DNA of 64,000 nt from Acidithiobacillus sulfurivorans (GTDB lineage Bacteria > Pseudomonadota > Gammaproteobacteria > Acidithiobacillales > Acidithiobacillaceae). Shown piece after piece: positions 23,722-32,825 of the stretch. The position numbers and the translations under genes were made by a program. The stretch's first letter is position 1; every line of letters begins with the position of its first letter. The notes under the pieces are model-generated. The model saw only the letters and a program-made list of their open reading frames with translations, made no database searches and was not told the origin of the DNA. The stretch covers positions 50,464-114,463 of the forward strand of contig NZ_JAAOMP010000153.1 in the NCBI RefSeq assembly GCF_018853815.1, in the 5' to 3' direction.

Positions 23722-25562
23722 CACAGGCTAAATCCTACTGAAAAAGCAATCCGCACAGCAGGAGTCTTAGGATTCACCAAGGGATGTGCCAGGTCAAAAC
23801 GAATGGGCCCCACTGGAGAATACCAGCGGAAACCAATTCCTACATCCTGAAGTATGTGCAAATTTGAGAAACTGTTAAAAGCATTGCCCGCATCATAAAA
23901 AGCGACAACCGCCCAATTTTTGCTGACAAAACGTTGAATATTGAAGCCAGCCACAGCCAGTAATCTGCCACCCTCCACCGCTCCATCGCTATCTACAGGA
24001 CCTTGTGACTGAAAGGCGTAACCGGGAAGACTGTTTTGTCCACCTGCAAAAAAACGCAAGTTAGGCGGTAAGACACTAATGGGGCCATTTAACCACATCG
24101 CACCCACTTTTGCTCTTGTGCCTATGACCCACTGCCGGTTAATACGTACATTCCAGCTGCCTCGTGCACTGAACCGAACAAAATTAGCGGTGCTCCCCCA
24201 TATTTTACTGGCCCCCTCGGCGCGAGCAGTTAGCGAATATCCGGATATAGGTCGTAATACATTGCGAAAATCCTGGATTGTATATTGTAGAGAAGGGTAA
24301 ATATAAAAACTGTTATTGACTTCATCTGCTACCGTGTAGTTAGCTTGCTCAAAATTAACCAAGGCTTCCAGTGTGGTGGTTTTGTTGCGGCTATTGTCAT
24401 CGCGCAATGACCACTGTCGCCCAACACTCGCCAGTATCTCATTACTATCGTAAGCAGTGAGCGTTTGATTCTGATAGCTGGCTTGTGCGACATATTCGGA
24501 TCCTATATTTTTTCCGATAGGCCATTTATAAAGTATGCTGGTGCTTCGGTTAAGCTGAGCCGCCAAAATAGAAACACGTACATGCTGAGCTTCATCAAAG
24601 GCATTGTAATTATCATAAATCAATGCTGCATTAGGACCAATATCGGTACTATAACCAGCACCAATCTTGATATGTTGTGCTGGCATACTTTTCAAATTAA
24701 TGCTGACAGGAACGATGTTGTGTTTTTCTGCATTCAACTCGCCATGAACTGAAATATCTGAAAAACGATCCGCATTACGCAGATTACTTTGAGTAACTGC
24801 TAGTGCTGCAGGTGCGTACCAGTCTCCTTCTTTGAAAGAAACATAACGTTCCACAAACCACCGAGGATAATGCTCCGCACCATGGACAGTGATAGAACCA
24901 AAACGAAAACGAGGTCCGGTATTTAACCATAGATAAATATCCGACCAAAATTCTTTTTTATCAATTAATATTTCATGGCGAGTATATTCTGCTTTGGCGT
25001 ACCCTTGCCTATTTAACACCTCTAGCGCTTTACCTTTCCACTCTTCATAATCGATTTGATTAAGTACAGCCCCATCTTTTAATGGAAAAACCTTGAAAAA
25101 ATGGATTATTTGCGGGGTATTCCTGCCTGTTCCAGATTTTTGGAGGTCTACTTTTCGAACGATAATTGGCTTAGCTAGTGAAATTGAAAATTGCAGCAGA
25201 TAATTTTTGGGACTACTAAGTTTTTTACTGATTTTCCATGTTGCGTCGTAGTATCCATAGGCCTGTAATGCATTTTTGAGACGAAGGCTGGCGGACATTT
25301 CTGCTTCTTCAAGGCGGTCTGCCTTGTCGCTAATGGTCACGGGGGGTAAAGCTTTGTTCAGCTTATCCACCATGGAAGTAGGGAGATCCTCAAATCCAAA
25401 ATGAACGGTGTCGGCCAGTGCGGGGACCGAAAAAAATCCCAGCGATAGGACGCATGCCCCCCCAAATCTTAACGAGGCACGACTTTTACCTTTTAAGTAA
25501 CATGCTGTTCGTGAATGAATTTTTTTCAGAAGCTCCCCCGCATCTCCATGTGCTGGACTCAT
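23721..25562 (-). CDS. tamA: Outer-membrane assembly protein TamA (Omp85 family)
   Basis: The 613-residue protein has a signal peptide ending near VPALADT, three POTRA-like segments (about 50-270) and a C-terminal 16-strand barrel (about 300-613). The barrel carries GGQNSLPGYAFQSQGP and RFFAGG, the Omp85 loop 6 motif region, and ends VRIAFSVGFSL with a C-terminal aromatic-rich strand. It is co-transcribed with tamB. The N-terminus before the signal is long (about 30 residues), so a downstream start is possible, though no better ribosome site is seen. Confidence 0.92.
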   Translation of the reverse strand: MSPAHGDAGELLKKIHSRTACYLKGKSRASLRFGGACVLSLGFFSVPALADTVHFGFEDLPTSMVDKLNKALPPVTISDKADRLEEAEMSASLRLKNALQAYGYYDATWKISKKLSSPKNYLLQFSISLAKPIIVRKVDLQKSGTGRNTPQIIHFFKVFPLKDGAVLNQIDYEEWKGKALEVLNRQGYAKAEYTRHEILIDKKEFWSDIYLWLNTGPRFRFGSITVHGAEHYPRWFVERYVSFKEGDWYAPAALAVTQSNLRNADRFSDISVHGELNAEKHNIVPVSINLKSMPAQHIKIGAGYSTDIGPNAALIYDNYNAFDEAQHVRVSILAAQLNRSTSILYKWPIGKNIGSEYVAQASYQNQTLTAYDSNEILASVGRQWSLRDDNSRNKTTTLEALVNFEQANYTVADEVNNSFYIYPSLQYTIQDFRNVLRPISGYSLTARAEGASKIWGSTANFVRFSARGSWNVRINRQWVIGTRAKVGAMWLNGPISVLPPNLRFFAGGQNSLPGYAFQSQGPVDSDGAVEGGRLLAVAGFNIQRFVSKNWAVVAFYDAGNAFNSFSNLHILQDVGIGFRWYSPVGPIRFDLAHPLVNPKTPAVRIAFSVGFSL

Positions 25563-25633
25563 CTTGTCGATCGTAATGATTCTAACATGATTTTCAGCAA
25601 ATGCAGGGGAGCGGAAACACGCTCAGAATAGAA

Positions 25634-25894
25634 CTATTTCTCTCTATCGAAAGGAGAGGTGTTTTGGTGGATTTCCCGATACTGGGTGACCACAATGTCC
25701 TGACTGGGGCTTTTGCGCATCTTGCGTTTTTGCCACCAGAGGAAAACCATGCCGCTTGCACCCAAGATCGCCACCGCAATAAATGCGAAAATTGCGAAAA
25801 AAAACAAACCAATCAATAAAACCATGCCGACCATGACGGTCAACAAACGCACCCACCAAGGTGCCCGATTGCCGGAAAAAGAGTAGTGTGTCAT
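25634..25894 (-). CDS. Small membrane protein
   Basis: The 86-residue protein starts at an ATG at 25894 with a GGGAG ribosome site. It contains two neighbouring hydrophobic segments (WWVRLLTVMVGMVLLIGLFFFAIFAFIAVAILGASGMVFLWW in outline), followed by a basic stretch WQKRKMRKS, which would be cytoplasmic. I recognise no family. It lies alone between the tam genes and the DUF3293 gene, on the same strand. Confidence 0.6.
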   Translation of the reverse strand: MTHYSFSGNRAPWWVRLLTVMVGMVLLIGLFFFAIFAFIAVAILGASGMVFLWWQKRKMRKSPSQDIVVTQYREIHQNTSPFDREK

Positions 25895-25996
25895 CGTGCT
25901 CCCTCTGAAATCACTCTTGTTACAGAGTGGGACCATGATCCCTGGTCGAAGTTCATTTCCTGATTTAACATAATAAACATTATGCGAACCAAATAA

Positions 25997-26344
25997 TCAA
26001 GCATACACCAGCCATACACGTCTCCCATCCAGATAGACAAAAGCCTTTTGTCCAAATTGTCGGACAAGCTTGACAGCCACTGACTCGTTCATAGTAAACA
26101 CAATCAGACTTTCCTCCCACCATGCATTAACACCGCAACAGGATCGTAAAAATCGATAGCCGTTGGCATCCAATATCCTGAATAAACGACGTTGTCTTTT
26201 TCTGTTTTGCCATGGACTCAATTGCTCTGACTGGGGATTCCAGGCTGTAATAATTGCAGCACGTACACCATAAGCCGGCCCACCGATATGGAGTTTAAGC
26301 TGACCGGGAACCAGATAATGGCTTTTTCGGTAGGTTGAATCCAA
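25997..26344 (-). CDS. DUF3293-family protein
   Basis: The product contains LDSTYRKSHYLV, then AAIITAWNPQSEQLSPWQNRKRQRRLF and SVAVKLVRQFGQKAFVYLDG, the DUF3293 pattern whose ITAWNPxS core is distinctive. No ATG lies at the right place, so a TTG at 26344 (115 residues) is taken; an ATT at 26377 that overlaps the dacB end would add 11 residues. Function of the family is unknown. It is the third gene after ampG-like and dacB. Confidence 0.65.
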   Translation of the reverse strand: MDSTYRKSHYLVPGQLKLHIGGPAYGVRAAIITAWNPQSEQLSPWQNRKRQRRLFRILDANGYRFLRSCCGVNAWWEESLIVFTMNESVAVKLVRQFGQKAFVYLDGRRVWLVYA

Positions 26345-26360
26345 AGCATTTGCGGCAAAC

Positions 26361-27884
26361 CTATGTGTCTCTTGAATGCGATAATTGGCTTTTCCCCAGG
26401 ATGATGTCGCGCACGACTTGGTCCACCCGGGCTCTGGCCTCAGCCTCGGAGCCCCGGAAATGATCGACCATAATCGCGAAGGCATAAGCTTCTCCTGATT
26501 TATTGCGGAGTAATCCGGCGAGCGTGACTGCATTGCGTAAAGTACCTGTCTTGGCCCTTATGGAGCCCTTTGGCAGATCACGGAAACGATGCCTTAAAGT
26601 GCCATCTACTGCCGCAACGGGTAAAGAATCACGCCAGATCTTGCCCCAGGGTTGCTGATAAGAATACACCAATGCCGACACCAACTCTTTGGCACTAAGG
26701 CGATCTAGCCGTGACAAACCGGAGCCATCCACGAGTTGTGATGACTCGTTATTCAATATTCCTGATTGTATTAACCAGTCATGCAATCCCTGCATGGCAG
26801 AGGCACGACTGCCGTCACCCCCTCGACGCAAATCCGCATCTCTCAGTAAAACCTCTACATGCGTATTTTCACTGACTTTGTTAGCTACCGTTATCTCTTC
26901 TGCAAGCGACGGTGACACTCTTTCGGCAAGAACTGTAGCGCCTGGATATCTGGCACGCCAGGCATCCGAACTGGGGTGACGATCAACACTGATTGTCGGT
27001 CCAACCACTATCCCCTCCTCTTCTGCAGCTTGCTGCAGGGCTAATGCCGCAAGATAGGGTGGATTTGGTTGTGCCAACAGTGCTGAAAAACCTCCAGCAT
27101 TGGCGCATATGGCACCAATAAGCTGATATTGGTTTCCGGATTGAATGAGCTGAACAGCCCTTTCTTCTCCTTGCCAATCAACTGTCTCCACCTTATTAAT
27201 GATGATATTCAGTGGATTAGGCGTAATTTTTACTGTGGCGAGTCTACCCGCCCGTCGTGCGGGAAGCAGATCAATACTAACCATGGCGTCATTGAACATC
27301 AATGCGCTGACCGGCGCTCCATACCAGAAACGCTGATCATCTGCCGTCCAACCCGGTATATGGTGATCTTCTGGAAACTTTCCAGCATCCACGACAATAC
27401 CGTCAGGAACATAACGAACGCCCCGTGCGTAGAGACTTTTGGCGATGCTCCGCATCGGCAGCATAGGGTCACCGCGCTCGGTTTTTTCTATAAACGGAAA
27501 GTGTCGACTGGAAATATCGGGATCTCCATCGCCCAGCACAATCAGTGGTCCAGTGACTGTGCCGGTCGGTTCAACTGTTCCCAAAACCAGAGTATGTTGC
27601 CTGGCCTCCGCCCCTAATACCTGCAAAATATAGGCTGTGGTCAATAACTTGGCCGTAGATGCAGGCAATTGACTATGCGTTGCTTCCTGATTGAGCAAAA
27701 GGCGGGCATCATGAATGTTGCGCAGTGCAATACTCCAATGCTCGCCATTGGCGTTGGACTCGTGAGTACCATTGGTTGCCGCCCAGCTGACTCCGCACAG
27801 TCCCAGCATCCCCAACAATAAGCACAAACTAATAACATTTATCAACCAGTCTGATATTTTTTTCTTCGACACATTAAGCAACAT
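26361..27884 (-). CDS. dacB: D-alanyl-D-alanine carboxypeptidase/endopeptidase (PBP4 type)
   Basis: The 507-residue protein has an N-terminal signal anchor (LINVISLCLLLGMLGLCGVSWA), SxxK in PASTAKL (Ser near residue 76), SxN in VSENTHVE, and KTG in IRAKTGTL, the three motifs of the penicillin-binding fold. The large insert between SxxK and SxN marks class C PBP4/DacB. It cleaves the terminal D-Ala or cross-bridges of periplasmic peptidoglycan. It is adjacent to an AmpG-like permease upstream, suggesting a peptidoglycan recycling unit. Confidence 0.93.
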   Translation of the reverse strand: MLLNVSKKKISDWLINVISLCLLLGMLGLCGVSWAATNGTHESNANGEHWSIALRNIHDARLLLNQEATHSQLPASTAKLLTTAYILQVLGAEARQHTLVLGTVEPTGTVTGPLIVLGDGDPDISSRHFPFIEKTERGDPMLPMRSIAKSLYARGVRYVPDGIVVDAGKFPEDHHIPGWTADDQRFWYGAPVSALMFNDAMVSIDLLPARRAGRLATVKITPNPLNIIINKVETVDWQGEERAVQLIQSGNQYQLIGAICANAGGFSALLAQPNPPYLAALALQQAAEEEGIVVGPTISVDRHPSSDAWRARYPGATVLAERVSPSLAEEITVANKVSENTHVEVLLRDADLRRGGDGSRASAMQGLHDWLIQSGILNNESSQLVDGSGLSRLDRLSAKELVSALVYSYQQPWGKIWRDSLPVAAVDGTLRHRFRDLPKGSIRAKTGTLRNAVTLAGLLRNKSGEAYAFAIMVDHFRGSEAEARARVDQVVRDIILGKSQLSHSRDT

Positions 27885-27908
27885 GTCTAACGCTCCTTTT
27901 TGATTATT

Positions 27909-29132
27909 TTATACCGGGGATTTCTTGTCCTGATAGAGCTTGTCCGGCATCCCTATTGCTAAGAAAAGGCTGGGTATCGCGGCCACAAAAGCCAAAAGAA
28001 AAAAATCGACGAATCCAACTTTCGCTGCGAGAAAGCCACTAAAGCCACCTACTACGGTGGCAGCCACAGACATCAAAGCCGAACCGATGGCAAAATGGGT
28101 GGCTTGATAGTTTTCCTGACAGCGTTGCATTAAAAAAACCATAAGTACAGCCGTGCCCAATCCGGCTGAACCTTGTTCAAAGGCGATGGTAACACCCACC
28201 CACCAGATGGATGGATCTGCCCAGGCCAGCCAGGCATAGGCCGGTATGGCCAGAGACTGAATTAAGGTAAGCGGAAAAAGGGCTCTTTTTAAACCCCAAC
28301 GCGAAATAATGAGACCACCCAGTAATGCCCCTCCAATACCAGTCACCGTACCCACACTGCCAGTTAGAATCCCGCGCGCAATTAATCCATAACCCAGATG
28401 ATTCAGGAAAGGGGTACCCATGGCGAACATCATGGCATCCCCGGCTCTAAATAAGAGAATGAAGGCCAATGCCCAAACGATGCCGGGCTGCGCCAAATAG
28501 GTTTGAAAAGCTTCACGTACTGCTGCCCAACGATGACCGTGATGCTGGGTACTGGCGGGTGGTGGTGCTGGCAGTATCCATTTATGAAAACCGGCCAGTC
28601 CCCACATCATGGCTGCAGCAGTCAAAAAACAGGCTGTCCATGATATCCATCCTGCTAAAATGACCAGTGCGCCATTACCTACCAGCATCGCCACCCGATA
28701 AGCGGCGACCCTAAGTCCTGAAAACCCCGCCTGATCAGCCGTATCAAGGGTCTGAATATAATAACCATCGACTGACATATCGTGTGTTGCTGACATAAAG
28801 GCCATCAGAATAAAAATCTTGGCAGCCAGATCCAGATTAAGATGCTGTGCGGGCCAAATCAGCAAGGCGGCTACAACCCCTAAAATCAACTCCATGACTA
28901 CCAGCCAGCGTTTTTTATTCCCGAATAAATCAATGACCGGGCTCCAGAATAGTTTCAGATTCCAGGGCAGCCCAAAAAATGAGAGCAAGCCAATAACCTG
29001 AAGACTGGCACCAGCATAAGTAAAAAACTGCACAGAAACCTGTTGCACCAAAGAATAAGGCAGTCCTTCGGCGTAGTAAGTACTGGCAATCCAGGAAAGT
29101 TTTTTAAATTTTATACCCACAGCATTTTCCAT
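27909..29132 (-). CDS. AmpG-like muropeptide permease (MFS)
   Basis: The 407-residue protein has about 12 hydrophobic segments and starts WIASTYYAEGLPYSLVQQVSVQFFTYAGASLQVIGLLSFFGLPWNLKLFWSPVIDLFG in outline, the AmpG signature that includes EGLPY, PWNLKFLWSP and D. AmpG imports anhydro-muropeptides into the cytoplasm. It lies upstream of dacB with a 24-bp gap, supporting a peptidoglycan role. The ATG at 29132 lies three bases from the T-run of the terminator of the upstream gene and has no ribosome site, so a start at the fifth codon (GTG) or leaderless translation is possible. Confidence 0.85.
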   Translation of the reverse strand: MENAVGIKFKKLSWIASTYYAEGLPYSLVQQVSVQFFTYAGASLQVIGLLSFFGLPWNLKLFWSPVIDLFGNKKRWLVVMELILGVVAALLIWPAQHLNLDLAAKIFILMAFMSATHDMSVDGYYIQTLDTADQAGFSGLRVAAYRVAMLVGNGALVILAGWISWTACFLTAAAMMWGLAGFHKWILPAPPPASTQHHGHRWAAVREAFQTYLAQPGIVWALAFILLFRAGDAMMFAMGTPFLNHLGYGLIARGILTGSVGTVTGIGGALLGGLIISRWGLKRALFPLTLIQSLAIPAYAWLAWADPSIWWVGVTIAFEQGSAGLGTAVLMVFLMQRCQENYQATHFAIGSALMSVAATVVGGFSGFLAAKVGFVDFFLLAFVAAIPSLFLAIGMPDKLYQDKKSPV

Positions 29133-29134
29133 AT

Positions 29135-29161
29135 AAAAAACCCCCGCTGGGCGGGGGTTTT
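29135..29161 (-). terminator. Rho-independent terminator of the cytochrome c gene
   Basis: CCCCCGC and GCGGGGG form a perfect seven-bp stem with a three-base loop, flanked by six A and four T. Read on the minus strand it ends with TTTTTT. It follows the cytochrome c gene by about 18 bp and abuts the start of the ampG-like gene. Confidence 0.93.
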
Positions 29162-29178
29162 AACGGGCCTGAAAAATG

Positions 29179-29733
29179 TCAGGCTGATTTTGGCGGAGCA
29201 ATAGGCTTTTGGGCCAGTACCCAGGCCGCCAATTCTTTAGCCTGAGCCGGTGTCACGCTTTGTGCTGGCATCGGCATTCCACCCCATACACCCGATACAC
29301 CGTGTTCAATGGCATGACTCAGCGTATCAACTGCCTTGGGATTACCCTTGTATTTATAGGCAACCCAAGCAAAAGCCGGCCCAACAACCTTGACTTCAAC
29401 CTGATGACAGGCAAAACAGCCCTTGGCTTCTGCCAAGGATTTTGCTTTAGCCATCTGATCCGTATTCATAGTGGCCGCTGATGCAGCCACTTTCACAAAG
29501 TGCCCGCTCCCTCCCTGCACATCAAAACTAGATGGCGAGGTGGTTGATCCAGTGCTGTCATCACTTTGGGTAGATCCAGAACCCTGGTCACTACTCATGG
29601 CCGAGCTGGTAGCAGAGCTATCACTGGGCGCGGTGGTGGACTCTTCCTTCTTGGCACAGGCAGCAGCGAGAGTTACCACGCTGGCGAGTACCAGAAGACG
29701 CATGACCGGACTGATGTTACGTACGTTCATCAT
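29179..29733 (-). CDS. Lipoprotein cytochrome c
   Basis: The 184-residue protein has a lipoprotein signal with lipobox LAAAC (lipidated Cys about residue 26), then a Ser/Thr/Asp-rich linker, and a class I cytochrome c domain with haem motif CFACH and methionine ligand candidates in GMPMPAQSV. It would sit on the outside of the inner membrane or under the outer membrane, and carry electrons. A strong GGAGGAGG ribosome site precedes the first ATG. It shares the leader LAxACAKKE with the lipoprotein gene just upstream. In iron- or sulfur-oxidising acidophiles such lipoprotein cytochromes are typical of respiratory chains, but the partner is unknown. Confidence 0.87.
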   Translation of the reverse strand: MMNVRNISPVMRLLVLASVVTLAAACAKKEESTTAPSDSSATSSAMSSDQGSGSTQSDDSTGSTTSPSSFDVQGGSGHFVKVAASAATMNTDQMAKAKSLAEAKGCFACHQVEVKVVGPAFAWVAYKYKGNPKAVDTLSHAIEHGVSGVWGGMPMPAQSVTPAQAKELAAWVLAQKPIAPPKSA

Positions 29734-29780
29734 AAATACGCCTCCTCCTTTTTCTGGTTATGGACTACCCTTGCAACAAC

Positions 29781-30071
29781 TTAGTCTGTAGATGCACCGG
29801 AGCTGTCGCTGGCAGCCGTATCCGAAGAATCGGCACTGCTGGTGTCAGCCGCAGCACTGGTATCGGGCGCAGCTGATTCCATAGGCGCAGCGGCAGCACT
29901 GGTGTCGGTGCTGGTCGTGGTCGCCGGAGCAGCAGATTCTGTCGTGGTGGTTGCACTACTATCCGCAGCAGCGGTGGTGTCTTCTTTCTTGGCACAGGCC
30001 GATGCCAGAGCAATGGCGCCAGCAACCAGAACAATACGAGCAACAGGTTTGATCTTAGCGATATCCAACAT
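29781..30071 (-). CDS. Low-complexity Ala/Ser/Thr-rich lipoprotein
   Basis: The 96-residue product has a lipobox LASAC, then AKKED and a tail made almost only of Ala, Ser, Thr, Asp and Pro, without cysteines other than the lipidated one. The ATG at 30071 has an AGGAG site at normal spacing; the GTG at 30080 is too close to it. The leader and the lipobox resemble those of the downstream cytochrome c, so the two may have arisen by duplication with loss of the haem domain, or it may be a surface spacer protein. It lies 48 bp upstream of cytochrome c on the same strand. Function unknown. Confidence 0.7.
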   Translation of the reverse strand: MLDIAKIKPVARIVLVAGAIALASACAKKEDTTAAADSSATTTTESAAPATTTSTDTSAAAAPMESAAPDTSAAADTSSADSSDTAASDSSGASTD

Positions 30072-30242
30072 TTCTTTCACTCTCCTAATAGTTAATACAG
30101 GATGACAGCTTCAGTTACGCATCATTTATAGCGCAAATGACCGTATCATGTTAGCACTAATTTTTCCCATGCCAAATACCGGCCCTGCCTGCTGGTCTGG
30201 CAGTGAGTTCCAAGACCGGCTCGACCAGGCATTCAAAAATAC

Positions 30243-30270
30243 TTGGTGATCGCGGTTTAATATGTATAAT
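30243..30270 (+). promoter_or_regulatory. Sigma-70-type promoter of the desaturase gene
   Basis: TTGGTG at 30243-30248 and TATAAT at 30265-30270 are separated by 16 bp and lie 35 bp before the start of the desaturase gene. The -10 is perfect and the -35 has four matches. Confidence 0.6.
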
Positions 30271-30304
30271 GATGTACTATTATATTTATATAGGGGCGAC
30301 TCAG

Positions 30305-31417
30305 ATGGAAGCAGATCCAGCAAAGCACTTTGAAGCATTGAAATCGCTGAAAATTCAGACTGTTCGCCAGGCTATTCGTCCGGAATGTTATCAACGCGAT
30401 ATCAGCAAGGCTTTGTTCAGCTATGCTTTTGACGCAGTGCTTTATCTAGCGGCGATTACTGGCATATTGTTGATTCCCCATTGGTGGGCACAGCTACTGC
30501 TCGGCTTGTTGGCAGGATCTGCTGTCGCTTTCATGTTTGTCTGGGCCCACGATGCCGCACATGGCGCCTTATTTGAAAATCGGCATCTGGCCGAAGTATT
30601 GGGCACGCTGTTCATGTTGCCTTCCTTCAATATGTATCGCCTATGGGCTTTTGGACATAATCGCGTACATCATGGGTTTACCAGTCTGAGCCCCATTGAC
30701 TGGATCTGGAAACCATTAACACCCCAGGAATATCGCCAAAAAAGCACCTTTCAAAAACTGATATATCGTCTGGAGCGGAGCCCTTATACCTGTGCCTTGC
30801 ATTATCTGCTGCGCGTATGGTGGCCCGGAATGGTGCGTTTCAAAGCAGACCAGAAAAACAGGCGTGCTTTTACCTTAAGTAAAATCATTACCGCACTGTT
30901 TTTCTTGGTTTTTTCTGCATTCTCTTGGTGGGCGGCAGGTCCGATGGGCTTTGTTGCAGCAGTACTGCTCCCCTTTCTGGTTTTCAATTACTACATTGCC
31001 CTTTTTGTTTACCTTCATCACACCCATCCTGACATCCCCTTTTTTATGGAAAAAGAAGAATGGAGTCAGAGTGTTGGCCAACTATATTGCAGTACAGTCG
31101 TGCGTTGTTCAAAAATCAGCGAGATGCTTATTCATAACATCCTGATTCATGCGCCTCATCATGTAGATCCGCGCATCCCGTATTATCATCTTGAAGCAGC
31201 TTATGAAGACCTGCGCTCGGCCTATGGTATATATCTACATGAAATGCGTTTTAGTTTTAGAGCCGTGCGCCGAATATTCAGCACCTGCAAACTCTATGAT
31301 TATGACGCAAAGCAATGGATGAGTTTTCGTTCCGGCCGCAGTTGGGTGGAACAAAAAACCTCTGAGAGGAGTGTTTCAGCAGGTGCCGGCATTTACTCCG
31401 GGAAAACAGCCTGCTGA
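30305..31417 (+). CDS. Membrane fatty acid desaturase
   Basis: The 370-residue protein has the three histidine boxes of membrane desaturases: HDAAH (about residue 82), HNRVHH (about 119-124) and HAPHHVD (about 280). The boxes lie between hydrophobic segments near 38-75, 200-240. Boxes 1 and 2 have HxxxH and HxxHH spacing. It introduces a double bond into acyl chains and so tunes membrane fluidity, useful under cold or acid stress. The start at 30305 is preferred since it follows a promoter and an AGGGG site; the frame is open further upstream. The stop TGA directly abuts the stop of the converging gene. Confidence 0.9.
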   Translation: MEADPAKHFEALKSLKIQTVRQAIRPECYQRDISKALFSYAFDAVLYLAAITGILLIPHWWAQLLLGLLAGSAVAFMFVWAHDAAHGALFENRHLAEVLGTLFMLPSFNMYRLWAFGHNRVHHGFTSLSPIDWIWKPLTPQEYRQKSTFQKLIYRLERSPYTCALHYLLRVWWPGMVRFKADQKNRRAFTLSKIITALFFLVFSAFSWWAAGPMGFVAAVLLPFLVFNYYIALFVYLHHTHPDIPFFMEKEEWSQSVGQLYCSTVVRCSKISEMLIHNILIHAPHHVDPRIPYYHLEAAYEDLRSAYGIYLHEMRFSFRAVRRIFSTCKLYDYDAKQWMSFRSGRSWVEQKTSERSVSAGAGIYSGKTAC

Positions 31418-31831
31418 TTATTCATCATCTTCATAGACGTTCGGCTTTGAATGCAAATTATCCGAAGCGGTGTTAAGGGCCTGAAGATGTAAAGTCTTCA
31501 GGAGCCTCGTGACGATCGGGTAAAGAAGAACAGCAGAAACTGCCAGATAGACAATGCCCGAATATAGAGCGTAGGCGCTGGCAAAAAGCTTAGCGACAGA
31601 CCCATGCAGACTGGACACCGGCCCCATACCACTCAGAATCATGCTGGCATTGAGCAGGCTGTTGATCCAGTTGATCTGCCCCAGAAAATGATAGCCCAGG
31701 ATACCGACCCCCAAAGAGATGGCCATAAAACCCAGCCCAATGGCGGTATAACGCAGTTGATGCCAAATAAATTCCGTGTGGCTGCGTAAATGAATGGATT
31801 GAAGATGAAGTGGCTTATTGGGCATTGCCAT
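31418..31831 (-). CDS. Conserved small membrane protein
   Basis: The 137-residue protein has two or three hydrophobic segments and the phrase INWINSLLNASMILSGMGPVSSLHGSVAKLFASAYALYSGIVYLAVSAVLLYPIV in outline. I recall this phrase in conserved, uncharacterised two-TM-like membrane proteins in many proteobacteria. The ATG at 31831 overlaps the end of the epimerase gene by 17 bp (a second ATG at 31825 would overlap by 11). Its C-terminal tail is acidic. The function is not known to me; the pairing with nucleotide-sugar genes may be chance. Confidence 0.7.
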   Translation of the reverse strand: MAMPNKPLHLQSIHLRSHTEFIWHQLRYTAIGLGFMAISLGVGILGYHFLGQINWINSLLNASMILSGMGPVSSLHGSVAKLFASAYALYSGIVYLAVSAVLLYPIVTRLLKTLHLQALNTASDNLHSKPNVYEDDE

Positions 31832-32825
31832 AATACCGACGGTACCAGTCCACAAAGTGTTGCAATCCTGTGCGCAAGGGCGTGTCCGGAGCAAAAGCGA
31901 CGGCCTCCTGAAGCGCAGAGACATCCGCGTAAGTAGCCACCACATCTCCATCCTGCATGGGCAGCCATTCGATTTCTGCTTTTTTATCCAGGCACTCTTC
32001 CAGCGTTTGAATGAAGTCCGTCAGGGCTACCGGTGTATGATTGCCGATATTGTGTATCTGAAAAGGCGCGGCACTTGATGCCGGATCTGCAGGCCAGAAG
32101 GCCTGAGGGCCGGGTATTTTCGGAACAAGACGGGTAACACCTTCTATGATGTCGTCAATATAAGTAAAATCCCGCTGCATTTTTCCATGATTGAATACCG
32201 GAATTTTTTCACCGCCAAGAATTTTTTGGGTGAAGCTAAAATACGCCATGTCCGGCCTTCCCCAGGGACCATATACGGTAAAAAAACGCAAACCCGTACA
32301 AGGAATGCCATACAGGTGCGCATAACTATGCGCCATCAACTCCCCTGCCCGCTTGGTGGCCGCATAGAGGCTGACTGGATGATCCACCGGATCGTGAACG
32401 CTGTAAGGAAGTTGACTGTTGGCACCATACACAGAGCTGGAAGACGCAAAAAGTAAATGCCCGACCTTTTGCGCCCGACATCCCTCAAGGATGTGCAAGA
32501 AACCGGTCACATTACTGTCCACATAACTGTGCGGAGCCTGCAATGAATAACGCACACCAGCCTGAGCGGCCAGATGAATCACCACATCAAAATGGGGTCC
32601 CGCAAAAAGCGTTTCCATGGCGGAGCGATCTGCCAGATCGATTTTTTTAAACTGAAAAGCCGGATGTCCTTCCAGTTGAGCGAGACGATCTTTTTTGAGG
32701 TTAGGATCATAATAGTCGTTAAGATTATCAAGGCCCTGCACAATCCATCCATCGGCCAGCAAGCGCCGCGCCAGGTGAAATCCAATGAATCCGGCAACGC
32801 CGGTGATGAGTACCCGCGTATCCAT
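31815..32825 (-). CDS. NAD-dependent nucleotide-sugar 4-epimerase (UDP-glucuronate epimerase type)
   Basis: The 336-residue short-chain-fold protein has GVAGFIG (residues 9-15), a Ser-rich strand LLFASSSSVYG and YAATKRAGELMA with the catalytic YxxxK near residue 149. The phrase LDNLNDYYDPNLKKDRL after the first strand is characteristic of the UDP-glucuronate 4-epimerase group, and LRFFTVYGPWGRPDMA matches too. It would make UDP-galacturonate for surface polysaccharide. The start overlaps the hldD stop by one base (TAATG), so it is co-translated. Substrate is inferred from the motif and the neighbourhood. Confidence 0.88.
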   Translation of the reverse strand: MDTRVLITGVAGFIGFHLARRLLADGWIVQGLDNLNDYYDPNLKKDRLAQLEGHPAFQFKKIDLADRSAMETLFAGPHFDVVIHLAAQAGVRYSLQAPHSYVDSNVTGFLHILEGCRAQKVGHLLFASSSSVYGANSQLPYSVHDPVDHPVSLYAATKRAGELMAHSYAHLYGIPCTGLRFFTVYGPWGRPDMAYFSFTQKILGGEKIPVFNHGKMQRDFTYIDDIIEGVTRLVPKIPGPQAFWPADPASSAAPFQIHNIGNHTPVALTDFIQTLEECLDKKAEIEWLPMQDGDVVATYADVSALQEAVAFAPDTPLRTGLQHFVDWYRRYYGNAQ

